From positions 34,909 through 98,908 of the forward strand of contig PKWM01000015.1 of assembly GCA_003133245.1 (NCBI GenBank): 64,000 bases of DNA, read 5' to 3'. Positions 54,395 to 63,474 of this stretch are shown piece by piece. The DNA comes from Rhodoferax sp. Its GTDB lineage: Bacteria > Pseudomonadota > Gammaproteobacteria > Burkholderiales > Burkholderiaceae_C. The notes under the pieces were generated by a model. That model worked only from the letters and a program-made list of their open reading frames with translations, was not told where the DNA came from and made no database searches. Made by a program: the position numbers and the translations under genes. The first letter of the stretch is position 1, and every line of letters begins with the position of its first letter.

Positions 54395-54622
54395 ATGCAA
54401 ATCGACAAAGAGCTTGACGCCCGTGGCCTGAACTGCCCGCTGCCTATTCTGAAAGCCAAGAAAGCGCTGGCCGAGATGCAAAGCGGCCAGACCCTGCGTG
54501 TGGTCGCCACCGACGTCGGTTCGCTGCGCGACTTCCAGGCCTTTGCCAAGCAGACTGGCAATGAGCTGCTGGAGCAGCAGACCGTCGGTGCTGATTTCTT
54601 TCACGTGATGCGGCGGCGCTAG
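54395..54622 (+). CDS. TusA/SirA family sulfurtransferase-like protein
   Basis: A 75-residue sulfur carrier. The active cysteine C14 lies in the CPxP motif (GLNCPLPIL). Proteins of this family pass persulfide sulfur for tRNA thiolation, molybdenum cofactor or other sulfur transfer. Its place behind cysM (32-base gap) links it to sulfur metabolism. It is convergent with valS, four bases apart. Confidence 0.93.
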   Translation: MQIDKELDARGLNCPLPILKAKKALAEMQSGQTLRVVATDVGSLRDFQAFAKQTGNELLEQQTVGADFFHVMRRR

Positions 54623-54626
54623 CCCT

Positions 54627-57584
54627 TTACTTCAAACGGGCAACTTGGTCTTTGACTTTGGTCAGCGTGGCTTCAAAGTCAGCCAAGCGCTTGCGCTCCT
54701 GCTCGATCACGGCGGCCGGGGCGCGGGCCACGAATGATTCGTTGCCGAGCTTGCCCTGCGCTTTGGCAATTTCACCTTCGAGCCGGAAGATTTCTTTACC
54801 CAGTCGCGCTTGTTCGGCGGCTACATCAATTTCCATGTGGAGGCAGATGCGCGCCGCGCCCACTACAGCCACCGGTGCAGCTTGAGCGGCAGAGGTCCAG
54901 GCGGCTTCGTCTTCAAAAACACGTACTTCGCTGAGTTTGGCCAGTGCCTTTAATACCGGTGCCGCCTGCGTCATCGAGGCGGCTTCATTGACGGAGCCGG
55001 CAATCACAAACAGCGGCAATCGGGTGGCGGGTGAGACGTTCATTTCGCCGCGCAAATTGCGGCAGGCATCGACCAGCGCTTTGAGCTGGGCCACCTGATG
55101 GATGGCATCTTCATCGATGCGCTCGGGTTGACTGAGCGGGTAGGCGGCAATCGAGACCGATGCGCCCGCACGCCCGGCAACGGGGGCTACTTTTTGCCAA
55201 AGCTCCTCGGTCACAAATGGAATGAGCGGGTGCGCCAACCGCAAGATCACTTCAAGCGTGCGGATCAGCGTGCGCCGGGTGGCGCGTTGCTGTGCCAGTC
55301 CGGCTTGTGGGTCTTCGCATTGGCCGCCTTGCTGAATTTGCACCTTGGCGATTTCCAGGTACCAGTCGCAAAACTCGTTCCAGACAAAATCGTAAATGGC
55401 GTTGGCCACGTTATCAAGCCGGTATTCTTCAAAGCCCTTCGCCACCTCGGCCTCGGTGCGTTGCAGCAGCGAGACGACCCAGCGGTCGGCCGCGCTGAAC
55501 GACAAATAGGGCGGTTCAGCCTCAATGATTCGGGTGACTGGCGGTTCACTCCCTCGCCCACATTGCTCGGCGCTGTGTTCCTTCAGGCCGCAGTCCTGCC
55601 CTTCGCAATTCATCAACACAAAGCGGCTGGCGTTCCACAGCTTGTTGCAAAAATTGCGGTAGCCTTCGCAGCGTTTGGCATCAAAGTTGATGCTGCGCCC
55701 GAGCGACGCCAGTGAGGCAAAGGTGAAGCGCAGCGCATCGGCGCCAAAAGCCGGGATGCCGGTCGGGAATTCTTTCTCGGTGTTCTTTCTGACCTGCGGC
55801 GCGGTCTCGGGCTTGCGCAGACCTTCGGAGCGTTTAGCCAGCAACTCCGGCAGGGCGATGCCGTCGATCAAATCCACCGGGTCGAGCACGTTGCCTTCGG
55901 ACTTGCTCATCTTGTGGCCCTGCGCATCGCGCACCAGGCCGTGAATATAGACGTGTTTGAATGGCACCTGGCCGGTGAAGTGGGTGGTCATCATGATCAT
56001 CCGGGCGACCCAGAAGAAGATGATGTCGTAGCCGGTGACGAGCACGGAGCTTGGCAAGTACAGGTTGTAGTCCTGCGTCTTTTCAGGCCAGCCCATGGTA
56101 CTGAAGGGCACCAGCGCCGACGAGTACCAGGTGTCGAGCACATCTTCGTCACGCTTGAGCTTCTTGCCGGGTGCCTGCGCCTGTGCGTCGGCTTCGTTGC
56201 GCGCGACATAGACCTTGCCATCTTCGTCATACCAGGCCGGGATTTGGTGGCCCCACCAGAGTTGGCGGCTGATGCACCAGTCCTGGATGTTGTTCATCCA
56301 TTGGTTGTAGGTGTTGACCCAGTTTTCGGGCACAAACTTCACCGCGCCGGACTGCACGGCGTCTATGGCTTTTTGCGCGATGCTATTGCCGCTGGGGTCA
56401 GAGTCACTGATTTTGCTCATGGCCACAAACCACTGGTCGGTCAGCATCGGCTCGATCACCTGGCCGGTACGACCGCAGATCGGCACCATGTTTTTGTGCG
56501 GCACTGCTTTTTGCAAGAATCCCTGTGCTTCCAAATCTTTCAAAACCGCTTTGCGGCAGTCATAGCGGTCCATGCCCTGGTAAGCCGCCGGGCCGTTGCC
56601 ATTGATCTTTGCGTCCAGTGTGAAGATGGTGATCAACGGCAACTGGTGACGCTGCGAGCAGGCGTAGTCGTTGAAGTCGTGCGCGCCGGTGACCTTGACG
56701 CAACCGCTGCCGAATTCGCGATCGACAAAATCGTCGGCAATGATAGGAATCTGGCGGTTGCACAGGGGCAGATCGACCATTTTGCCGACCAGATGGCGGT
56801 AGCGGTCGTCATCCGGATGCACCGCCAGCGCGCCGTCAGCCAGCATGGTCTCGGGCCGGGTGGTGGCGATGTGCATGCCACGCATCGGCTGGCCTGCAGC
56901 ATCAACCTGCGGCCCGTCGCTGAACGGGTACTCGATGTGCCACATGAAGCTGTTGCGCTCCTCGCTCTCCACCTCCAGGTCGCTCACCGCGCTCATCAGC
57001 ACCGGGTCCCAGTTGACCAGGCGCTTGCCACGGTAGATCAGGCCCTGCTCGTACAAGCGCACAAAAGTCTCGGTCACCGTTTTGGAGAGCTTGTCGTCCA
57101 TGGTGAAGTACTCACGGCTCCAGTCCACACTGTCGCCCATGCGGCGCATTTGCGTCGTGATGGTGTTGCCACTCTTTTCTTTCCACTCCCACACCTTGGC
57201 GACAAAGTTCTTGCGGCCGAGCTCGTGGCGGCTGATTTTCTGGTCCTGCAACTGGCGCTCCACCACAATCTGGGTGGCAATGCCGGCGTGGTCGGTGCCC
57301 GGAATCCAGACGGTGTTGAAGCCACGCATGCGGTGGTAGCGCGTGAGCGAGTCCATGATGGTCTGGTTGAACGCGTGCCCCATGTGCAGCGTGCCGGTGA
57401 CGTTGGGCGGTGGCAACTGGATGGCAAACGCGGGTGCGCCGCCTTGGGGTGCCTGACTGCCGCGATAACCCGCTACGCCGTATTGCCGCCGTTCCCACTG
57501 CGGCCCCCAATGAGCCTCAATGGCCGCTGGCTCAAAGGATTTTGACAGGCTGTCAAGGCCCGGTTGTTGCATTGCGTCATTCAT
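54627..57584 (-). CDS. valS: Valyl-tRNA synthetase
   Basis: Class I aminoacyl-tRNA synthetase of 985 residues. The HIGH-type motif HMGH is at residues 67-70 and KMSKS at 558-562. A connective editing domain lies between (about 190-420). The C-terminal coiled coil (last 70 residues, [16 protein letters not shown]) contacts tRNA. The start lies directly against a 60-base stem-loop in its leader (57585-57644), with no clear Shine-Dalgarno sequence. Confidence 0.96.
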   Translation of the reverse strand: MNDAMQQPGLDSLSKSFEPAAIEAHWGPQWERRQYGVAGYRGSQAPQGGAPAFAIQLPPPNVTGTLHMGHAFNQTIMDSLTRYHRMRGFNTVWIPGTDHAGIATQIVVERQLQDQKISRHELGRKNFVAKVWEWKEKSGNTITTQMRRMGDSVDWSREYFTMDDKLSKTVTETFVRLYEQGLIYRGKRLVNWDPVLMSAVSDLEVESEERNSFMWHIEYPFSDGPQVDAAGQPMRGMHIATTRPETMLADGALAVHPDDDRYRHLVGKMVDLPLCNRQIPIIADDFVDREFGSGCVKVTGAHDFNDYACSQRHQLPLITIFTLDAKINGNGPAAYQGMDRYDCRKAVLKDLEAQGFLQKAVPHKNMVPICGRTGQVIEPMLTDQWFVAMSKISDSDPSGNSIAQKAIDAVQSGAVKFVPENWVNTYNQWMNNIQDWCISRQLWWGHQIPAWYDEDGKVYVARNEADAQAQAPGKKLKRDEDVLDTWYSSALVPFSTMGWPEKTQDYNLYLPSSVLVTGYDIIFFWVARMIMMTTHFTGQVPFKHVYIHGLVRDAQGHKMSKSEGNVLDPVDLIDGIALPELLAKRSEGLRKPETAPQVRKNTEKEFPTGIPAFGADALRFTFASLASLGRSINFDAKRCEGYRNFCNKLWNASRFVLMNCEGQDCGLKEHSAEQCGRGSEPPVTRIIEAEPPYLSFSAADRWVVSLLQRTEAEVAKGFEEYRLDNVANAIYDFVWNEFCDWYLEIAKVQIQQGGQCEDPQAGLAQQRATRRTLIRTLEVILRLAHPLIPFVTEELWQKVAPVAGRAGASVSIAAYPLSQPERIDEDAIHQVAQLKALVDACRNLRGEMNVSPATRLPLFVIAGSVNEAASMTQAAPVLKALAKLSEVRVFEDEAAWTSAAQAAPVAVVGAARICLHMEIDVAAEQARLGKEIFRLEGEIAKAQGKLGNESFVARAPAAVIEQERKRLADFEATLTKVKDQVARLK

Positions 57585-57644
57585 GGTGTCTTAGGCTGAT
57601 TCGCCTTCCGTGCCCGCTGGGCAACTGAAGGCGAAAACGACACC
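57585..57644 (-). promoter_or_regulatory. Three-part stem-loop abutting the valS start codon
   Basis: In transcript direction the paired parts are GGTGTC/GACACC (outer, ending at the ATG), TTCGCCTTC/GAAGGCGAA, and TGCCC/GGGCA around a three-base loop. All three nest. The remaining gap up to rubrerythrin (57645-57914) shows no gene. Confidence 0.6.
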
Positions 57645-57861
57645 GTGATAGAGATGCCGCTGTTGAAGAAAGGCTGGAATGGCGTGATTTTATTCGACCG
57701 ATGTCATGGTTAAAACCTGCATCGATAAATCAGTATGATCACTCGGGTGGGAATTTCCTGATGAGGCTTGTCAAATCTTGTTTCAAAAGCCCGGAGCAAC
57801 ATCAGGCTTTAACAGCGGCAATCAGACAATTTCGCCCGATCCCGGCTAAGCTTCACCTTGT

Positions 57862-57880
57862 CTTTGAAAATTTTTCAAAG
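57862..57880. promoter_or_regulatory. Palindrome CTTTGAAAAtTTTTCAAAG upstream of rubrerythrin
   Basis: Nine-base inverted repeat with a single central base, 35 bases before the rubrerythrin ATG. The position suits an operator. The spacing does not match the FNR consensus (TTGAT-N4-ATCAA), so the regulator is unknown. Confidence 0.4.
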
Positions 57881-57914
57881 CAAAATGTACTTTTTTAACC
57901 TCTAGGAGATTTCC

Positions 57915-58337
57915 ATGGCAGCACTTAAAGGCACCAAGACGGAAGACAACCTGAAAGCCGCTTTTGCCGGCGAATCCCAGGCCAATCGCCGTTATTTGTA
58001 TTTTGCCAATAAAGCCGACGTTGAAGGTCAGCCCGATGTGGCGGCGCTGTTTCGCTCCACCGCAGAGGGTGAAACCGGCCATGCGCACGGGCACTTGGAG
58101 TGGTTGGAGAGCTGTGGCGACCCCGCCACCGGCCTGCCGTTTGGCCCCACCCGTGACAACCTTAAGTCAGCCGTGGCCGGTGAGACGCACGAGTACACCG
58201 ACATGTATCCCGGCATGGCCAAGACTGCGCGTGACGAGCATCAGGATGAAGTTGCCGACTGGTTTGAAACCCTGGCCAAGGCCGAGCGCTCGCATGCCAA
58301 TCGCTATGCCAAGGCATTGGCCGAGCTGGTTGACTAG
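57915..58337 (+). CDS. Rubrerythrin (erythrin-type, diiron only)
   Basis: A 140-residue four-helix ferritin-like protein that probably reduces hydrogen peroxide at a diiron site. Ligand motifs occur as AGESQANRRY, EGETGHAHGH, AGETHEYTDMYP and AERSHANRY. The C-terminal rubredoxin domain of classical rubrerythrin is absent. An AGGAG site precedes the ATG. It heads a set with an Fe-S protein and a DUF3501 protein. Confidence 0.93.
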   Translation: MAALKGTKTEDNLKAAFAGESQANRRYLYFANKADVEGQPDVAALFRSTAEGETGHAHGHLEWLESCGDPATGLPFGPTRDNLKSAVAGETHEYTDMYPGMAKTARDEHQDEVADWFETLAKAERSHANRYAKALAELVD

Positions 58338-58350
58338 AGCGGCTACTGCG

Positions 58351-58445
58351 CGGCTGTGATCCATCGTTGCGGGTCCCGTCTGGAAATCCTCACGTACCTG
58401 AAGTACGCTCCGGTTTCCAGCCACCCGCGCCTAGGCTGACAGCCG
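58351..58445. other. Nested four-stem palindromic element after rubrerythrin
   Basis: Co-linear paired arms: CGGCTGT (58351) with ACAGCCG (58439), GCGGGT (58369) with ACCCGC (58423), CTGGAAA (58380) with TTTCCAG (58414), and CGTAC (58393) with GTACG (58403). It could be a structured RNA or a repeat. It sits between rubrerythrin and its Fe-S partner. Confidence 0.6.
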
Positions 58446-58470
58446 CTCGCTACGGGGGGCGAGGGTTTTT
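58446..58470 (+). terminator. Weak terminator-like hairpin
   Basis: CTCGC pairs with GCGAG across an eight-base loop, followed by GG and five T. It would separate rubrerythrin from the Fe-S gene only partially. Confidence 0.35.
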
Positions 58471-58544
58471 GGAATCTGACCCCAATAACCTAAGTAGTTA
58501 CGTAAATTTTTTGATTAGCAAATTTTGAACTGCGAGTTCTCAAT

Positions 58545-59894
58545 ATGGCACGCGAAGGCAACCTAGCAGCTCCGACCCGACACCCGATTGACTGGAAAAA
58601 TCCGGACTACTACGATGAAGCGGCCATGTTGACCGAGTTGGAGCGCATCTTTGACATTTGCCACGGCTGCCGCCGCTGCGTGGCCCTGTGCGGCTCCTTT
58701 CCGACGCTGTTTGACCTGGTCGATGAAAGCAAGACCCAGGAGGTCAACGGCGTTGACAAAAAAGATTATTGGCAAGTGGTGGATCAGTGCTACCTGTGTG
58801 ACCTGTGCTACATGACGAAGTGCCCCTACGTGCCACCGCACCCGTTCAATCTTGATTTTCCGCACACCATGCTGCGTGCCAAGGCGATCAAATTCAAAAA
58901 AGGCGGGGTCGGCGTGGCCGAAAGGTTTCTGGCCTCGACCGACGTGCATGGCCAGTTGGCCGGTATCCCGATCGTGGTTCAGGCGGCCAATGCCGTCAAT
59001 CAAACCAAGCTGGCGCGTAGCGTGATGGAGCGCGTGGCGGGAGTGGACAAAGATGCCTGGCTGCCGTCCTTGGCGAGCAAAAAATTCCGTTCCGTTGCGC
59101 CCATGGCGAAAGCGACGCTGGTGCAGGACGGTGCCAAGACCCCCGGCAAAGTGGCGATTTTTGCCACCTGCTTTATCAACTACAACGAGCCCGGCATCGG
59201 GCTGGATTTGCTCAAGATTCTGGACCACAACGACGTGTCCTATGTGATCGTCGAAAAAGAGCAATGCTGCGGCATGCCCAAGCTCGAACTCGGCGACATG
59301 GATTCAGTCAATTCAGCCAAGCAAGCCAACATCCCGGTGCTGGCCCGGTATGCCAAAGAGAGTTATGCGATTTTGGCGGCGGTGCCGAGTTGCGCGCTGA
59401 TGTTCAAGCAGGAAATCCCGCTGATGTACCCGGATGATGCCGATGTGCAGCTGGTTAAAGACGCGATGTGGGACCCGTTTGAATACCTGATGCAGCGCAA
59501 GCGCGACGGCCTGCTCAAGACCGATTTCCCAGTGGCGCTGGGCAACGTGAGCTACCAGATTCCGTGCCATGGCCGGGTGCAGAACATTGGCAAGAAGACC
59601 GAAGAAATGCTCAAGATGATCCCCGGCACCACGGTCAACACCTTTGAGCGCTGCTCGGGGCACGCTGGTACGTTTGGCGTCAAGAAGGCGCACCATGCGC
59701 AGGCCATGAAAATTGGCAAACCCCTGTTCAAAGGCATGGCCAGCATGAAAGACGGCAGCCGGCCCGACTACATCAGCTCGGACTGCCCGCTCGGCGGCCA
59801 TCACATTGCCCAGGGGTTTGAAGTGAACCAGCTCGGCACGCCCGAACTCTTGCATCCCCTGAGTCTGGTGGCCAGGGCGTATGGCTTGAAGTGA
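58545..59894 (+). CDS. Fe-S protein with two 4Fe-4S sites and CCG domains (GlpC/HdrB-like)
   Basis: A 449-residue redox protein resembling GlpC-type and heterodisulfide reductase subunits. The first cluster is C39-x2-C42-x2-C45-x3-C49. The second is C82-x2-C85-x2-C88-x4-C93-P, one residue longer than usual. Two CCG-type domains follow: CFINYNEPG...EQCCGMP and PCHGRVQN...RCSGHAGTFG, the second a CSG variant. It probably moves electrons between a quinone or dehydrogenase partner and another protein. It lies 14 bases before DUF3501 and follows rubrerythrin, a conserved trio of unassigned role. Confidence 0.9.
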   Translation: MAREGNLAAPTRHPIDWKNPDYYDEAAMLTELERIFDICHGCRRCVALCGSFPTLFDLVDESKTQEVNGVDKKDYWQVVDQCYLCDLCYMTKCPYVPPHPFNLDFPHTMLRAKAIKFKKGGVGVAERFLASTDVHGQLAGIPIVVQAANAVNQTKLARSVMERVAGVDKDAWLPSLASKKFRSVAPMAKATLVQDGAKTPGKVAIFATCFINYNEPGIGLDLLKILDHNDVSYVIVEKEQCCGMPKLELGDMDSVNSAKQANIPVLARYAKESYAILAAVPSCALMFKQEIPLMYPDDADVQLVKDAMWDPFEYLMQRKRDGLLKTDFPVALGNVSYQIPCHGRVQNIGKKTEEMLKMIPGTTVNTFERCSGHAGTFGVKKAHHAQAMKIGKPLFKGMASMKDGSRPDYISSDCPLGGHHIAQGFEVNQLGTPELLHPLSLVARAYGLK

Positions 59895-59908
59895 ATTTTG
59901 GAGTTTCA

Positions 59909-60499
59909 ATGCAAATTATCGGAATCATCATCCCCGAAAGTCTCATGAGTTTGGAGGTCTACAGCAAATGGCGCAAGGCCAACAAGCCGCTGGTCATGGC
60001 ACAACGCAAATTGCGCAGCGTGCGTCTGGGCGAACACCTCAATCTGCAATTTGAGAGCGAGATGACGATTCGCTACCAGATCCAGGAGATGCTGCGGATC
60101 GAGAAAATATTTGAAGAAGATGGCATCCAGCAGGAGATCGATGCCTATGCGCCGCTGGTGCCGAGTGGCAGCAACTGGAAAGCCACGCTGCTGATCGAGT
60201 ACCCCGATGAGATTGAGCGCAAGCGTGAGCTGGCGCGACTGATCGGAGTGGCAGAGCGTTTGTTTGTGGAGGTTCAAGGTCAGCCGCGCATCTATGCTGT
60301 CGCTGACGAAGACCTGGAGCGTGAGAACGCCGAGAAAACCTCGGCTGTGCATTTTGTGCGCTTTGAGTTGACGCCTGCGATGTGCGCTGCAGTCAAAGCG
60401 GGTACAGGCGTCAAGATCGGCTGCGACCATAGCCACTACCCGGCACACACCACGATGGCGCACGACACGCTGTCCGCGCTGGCGGCTGATCTGAAATAG
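59909..60499 (+). CDS. DUF3501 family protein
   Basis: A 196-residue protein of unknown function found next to rubrerythrin and the CCG-type Fe-S protein. Family marks are PLVMAQRKLRSVRLGEHLNL, EIDAYAPLVPSGSNWKATLL and VHFVRFELTPAM. It has no membrane segment, Cys cluster or known cofactor motif. The ATG at 59909 has a GGAG upstream at good spacing, better than the GTG at 59891. It should be co-transcribed with the Fe-S gene. Confidence 0.88.
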   Translation: MQIIGIIIPESLMSLEVYSKWRKANKPLVMAQRKLRSVRLGEHLNLQFESEMTIRYQIQEMLRIEKIFEEDGIQQEIDAYAPLVPSGSNWKATLLIEYPDEIERKRELARLIGVAERLFVEVQGQPRIYAVADEDLERENAEKTSAVHFVRFELTPAMCAAVKAGTGVKIGCDHSHYPAHTTMAHDTLSALAADLK

Positions 60500-60511
60500 A
60501 CGCGCTCAGCC

Positions 60512-61360
60512 ATGAACTTGCCTCAAAACTCCCAACTGGGAAAGGCATCCGTTTACATCGATCAGTACGATGCTTCACTGTTATTCCCGATAGCGCGCGC
60601 GCCCAAACGCTCCGAGATTGGCATCATTGACGCGCTGCCTTTTTTGGGTGCCGATATGTGGAGCGCTTATGAGCTGAGCTGGCTCAATCTGCGCGGCAAG
60701 CCGCAAGTGGCGCTGGCGCACTTCACGCTGCCGTGCGAGACACCCAACATCATCGAGAGCAAGTCCTTCAAGCTCTATCTCAACAGCTTTAATGGCAGCC
60801 GCTTTGCCGATGTCGATGCGGTCAAAGCGCGCCTGCAAACTGACCTGAGCCAGGCCGCCTGGCATGGGGCGATAGCAGTTCCCGGCTCAATTGGCGTGAC
60901 TATCGTGTTGCCCGAGCGGTTTGACCACCAACCGATTGAAGAACTCGACGGCCTGAGCCTGGACCGGCTTGATCTCGAGTGCACACACTACACGCCAACG
61001 CCCGAGTTGCTCAAGGTGTTGCCCGATGAAGCGCCGGTGTCAGAAGTGTTGGTCAGCAACCTGCTCAAGAGCAACTGCCCGGTCACCGGCCAGCCTGACT
61101 GGGGTGCGGTTCAAATCAGCTACAGCGGCGCACCGATGGACCAGGAAGGGCTGCTGCAATACCTGGTGAGCTATCGCAATCACAACGAGTTTCATGAGCA
61201 GTGTGTCGAGCGCATCTTCATGGACATCTGGACACGCTGCAAGCCGTTCAAACTCTCGGTGTATGCCCGCTACACACGCCGTGGTGGCCTGGATATCAAC
61301 CCGTTTCGCACCAGTTATGCGCAGGCGTTACCGCAGAATACCCGCACTGCGCGGCAGTAG
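60512..61360 (+). CDS. queF: NADPH-dependent 7-cyano-7-deazaguanine reductase
   Basis: Reduces preQ0 to preQ1 in queuosine synthesis (T-fold enzyme). The 282-residue product is the long two-domain form. The catalytic C189 lies in [13 protein letters not shown] with D196, and the substrate motif is [17 protein letters not shown]. It starts 13 bases after DUF3501 on the same strand, so it may share that transcript. Confidence 0.96.
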   Translation: MNLPQNSQLGKASVYIDQYDASLLFPIARAPKRSEIGIIDALPFLGADMWSAYELSWLNLRGKPQVALAHFTLPCETPNIIESKSFKLYLNSFNGSRFADVDAVKARLQTDLSQAAWHGAIAVPGSIGVTIVLPERFDHQPIEELDGLSLDRLDLECTHYTPTPELLKVLPDEAPVSEVLVSNLLKSNCPVTGQPDWGAVQISYSGAPMDQEGLLQYLVSYRNHNEFHEQCVERIFMDIWTRCKPFKLSVYARYTRRGGLDINPFRTSYAQALPQNTRTARQ

Positions 61361-61380
61361 CGGCCTCTTGGTCATGCCTG

Positions 61381-62319
61381 TTATGGCGAATGGCGCTGCA
61401 GCACATGCTCGGCAGCAATCAGGTCCAGCGCGGCAAAACCTACCGATTTAAAAACGGTGATGTCCTGCTCTGAGCTGCGTCCGGTTGCAGGCGCTGAGGC
61501 CGACACCAGTTCAGCCAGTTCGGCGCGCACGTCGGCGGGTTGAATCAAACCGGCGCGCAAGGCCTGTAGCACTTCACCGCCTTTTTCCAGCACCCCGGCA
61601 CGGGTGTCGGCAAAAAGTCTTGCCTGGCACAGCAGTTGCGGTTCGGCCTCCGCCATGCTGGCGGTGAAGGCACCGATCAAACCCAGGTGGGTGCCGGGTT
61701 TGACCCATTCGCTTCGAATGAACGGTGTGGTGGCGGTCGTGACGGCAGCGACCATGTCGGTGCCGGCCAGTGTGCTTTGCAGATCGGTTGATGCGCGTGC
61801 GGCAATGCCGACCTTGGCCAGTGCATCGACGACGGCCTGGGCTCTGTCGATCTGGCGGCCCCAGATGGTGATCTCGGTCAAGTCAAACACGCTGTGGTGG
61901 GCCATCGCCATGTGCGAGGCCAGCGCGCCGCTGCCCAGTACCGCCAGTTTTTTGCTGCCACGACGGGCCAGAATTTGAGCCGCCAGCGCCGCCGCCGCTG
62001 CGGTGCGACGCAGTGTCAATTCAGTGCCGTCGATAACCGCCAGCGTGCTGCCGTCTTCACAGGAGGTCACCACGTAAACCGCAGAAACCGTCGCCTTGCC
62101 GCTGGCATTGTTTTCGGGCCAGATCGAAATGATCTTGGTGCCCATGATTCTCCCGGGCTTCCAGGCCGGCATGATCAGGACGACACTGGTATCGTGGTTG
62201 GGATTGAAATGGCTGCGCGGCGGCGACTCGGTCGGCTCAAGCAAGCCGCGGGCGAGCGATTGAATCAGCGGCGCATAGGCGCAGAGACGGGCGACTTCTT
62301 CTTTGGCAATGAACCGCAT
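61381..62319 (-). CDS. Ornithine cyclodeaminase / mu-crystallin family protein
   Basis: A 312-residue NAD(P)-binding oxidoreductase of the OCD family. The dinucleotide loop is VLGSGALASHM, preceded by LRRTAAAAALAAQILAR, the substrate-site Arg-containing segment. Members act as ornithine cyclodeaminase, ketimine reductase or other imino-acid reductases. The exact activity is not decided by sequence. The ATG at 62319 is chosen since the family core begins here. Confidence 0.9.
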   Translation of the reverse strand: MRFIAKEEVARLCAYAPLIQSLARGLLEPTESPPRSHFNPNHDTSVVLIMPAWKPGRIMGTKIISIWPENNASGKATVSAVYVVTSCEDGSTLAVIDGTELTLRRTAAAAALAAQILARRGSKKLAVLGSGALASHMAMAHHSVFDLTEITIWGRQIDRAQAVVDALAKVGIAARASTDLQSTLAGTDMVAAVTTATTPFIRSEWVKPGTHLGLIGAFTASMAEAEPQLLCQARLFADTRAGVLEKGGEVLQALRAGLIQPADVRAELAELVSASAPATGRSSEQDITVFKSVGFAALDLIAAEHVLQRHSP

Positions 62320-62400
62320 GAAAGACCTTGAATGTGGGGAAGCTTGAGCGCCAGTGTACTTTCGGCGCAAAAAGAGGACTGGCCGGCAGCCGGTTCTCAC

Positions 62401-63267
62401 CTAGGCGGGTGGTATTTTTCTTGACCCGTAAACGTTGGCATAAACCCATGTGAATTCCGCACCGATCAGGAAGATCTGGGCCGAGTAGTACACCCACAGT
62501 AGAACGACCACCAACGAGCCGGCCGCGCCAAAGCCCGAGACCACACCGCTGCGACTGACATACAGGCCGATCAGTGACTTGCCCAGGCTGAACAAGAGGG
62601 CGGTGAACACCGCACCTATCCACACATCCTTCCACTGCACGTGCGCGCGCGGCATGACCTTGTAAATCAACGCAAACAGGGCGGCCACCAACACGAAGCT
62701 GCCAACGGCATTGGTGACGGTTGCCACGACGTACCAGCCGCCAAAGACCGGTTCCAGCCAGCGCCCGGCAAAGGCCAGTGCGGCACTGACGACGAGAGAG
62801 ATAATCAGCAGGAAGCCGATCGCCAGGATCATGCCGAACGAGAGCAGACGCGAGCGCACCACGGTCAGCCAGCCGCTCATGCGCCTGCGGACCGGGACGC
62901 GCCAGATGCGGTCCAGCGAATCTTGCAACTCGGCGAACACGGTGGTGGCACCGATAAACAGAAGCGACAGACCGAGCAGCGTGGCGGCGGCACCGTTGGC
63001 TGGCTCGCGCACGCTGGCCAACAAGTCCTGCACGGCGTTCGCTCCTCGTTCGCCCATCAGTGCGCCCAGTTGGGCGGTGATCTCGCCGCGTGCGGCCTCT
63101 TCACCAAAGACCAGTCCGGCCACTGAAATGACCATCAACAACAGCGGTGCCAACGAAAACATGGTGTAGTAGGCCAGCGCCGCCCCCATGCTGGGCACGT
63201 AATCATCAAGCCACGACTTGGCAATCTGCTTGAGCAAAGTCCAGTGCGGGGTAAAACTGAGTTGCAT
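62401..63267 (-). CDS. YihY/virulence factor BrkB family membrane protein
   Basis: A 288-residue, six-helix inner-membrane protein of the BrkB/YihY family (formerly mis-called RNase BN). Family sequence: SMGAALAYYTMFSLAPLLLMVI at residues 26-47, FIGATTVFAELQDSLDRIWRVP, and VLLWVYYSAQIFLIGAEFTWVYA. The function is unresolved. The ATG at 63267 fits the family start. Confidence 0.92.
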   Translation of the reverse strand: MQLSFTPHWTLLKQIAKSWLDDYVPSMGAALAYYTMFSLAPLLLMVISVAGLVFGEEAARGEITAQLGALMGERGANAVQDLLASVREPANGAAATLLGLSLLFIGATTVFAELQDSLDRIWRVPVRRRMSGWLTVVRSRLLSFGMILAIGFLLIISLVVSAALAFAGRWLEPVFGGWYVVATVTNAVGSFVLVAALFALIYKVMPRAHVQWKDVWIGAVFTALLFSLGKSLIGLYVSRSGVVSGFGAAGSLVVVLLWVYYSAQIFLIGAEFTWVYANVYGSRKIPPA

Positions 63268-63320
63268 AGGTTGAAGTGTCAAGTCGCACAGAGCCGTCTG
63301 CACCTGCGTCGTAGTGATCA

Positions 63321-63341
63321 GCGGCCCAGCTTATGGGCCGC
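63321..63341. other. Hairpin between brkB-like and the last gene
   Basis: GCGGCCC and GGGCCGC enclose a seven-base loop. It lies in the divergent region 63268-63474, which holds no gene. Confidence 0.4.
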
Positions 63342-63474
63342 GCCGATCCGCGTCTGTTCGGTGCCTAACATAACAGCGGCATTTGTGGGCTAGCGCACAG
63401 ACCGTTGATTCTTTGTTTCTTAAGGTGCGGCCATGGCGTGTCTCGCGGCGCGCTGCTTTCACTTGGAGACCCTT

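Noticed and set aside
55914..57545. A 543-residue open frame on the plus strand.
   Set aside because: It is fully antisense to valS, is His/Val/Arg-rich and has no domain.
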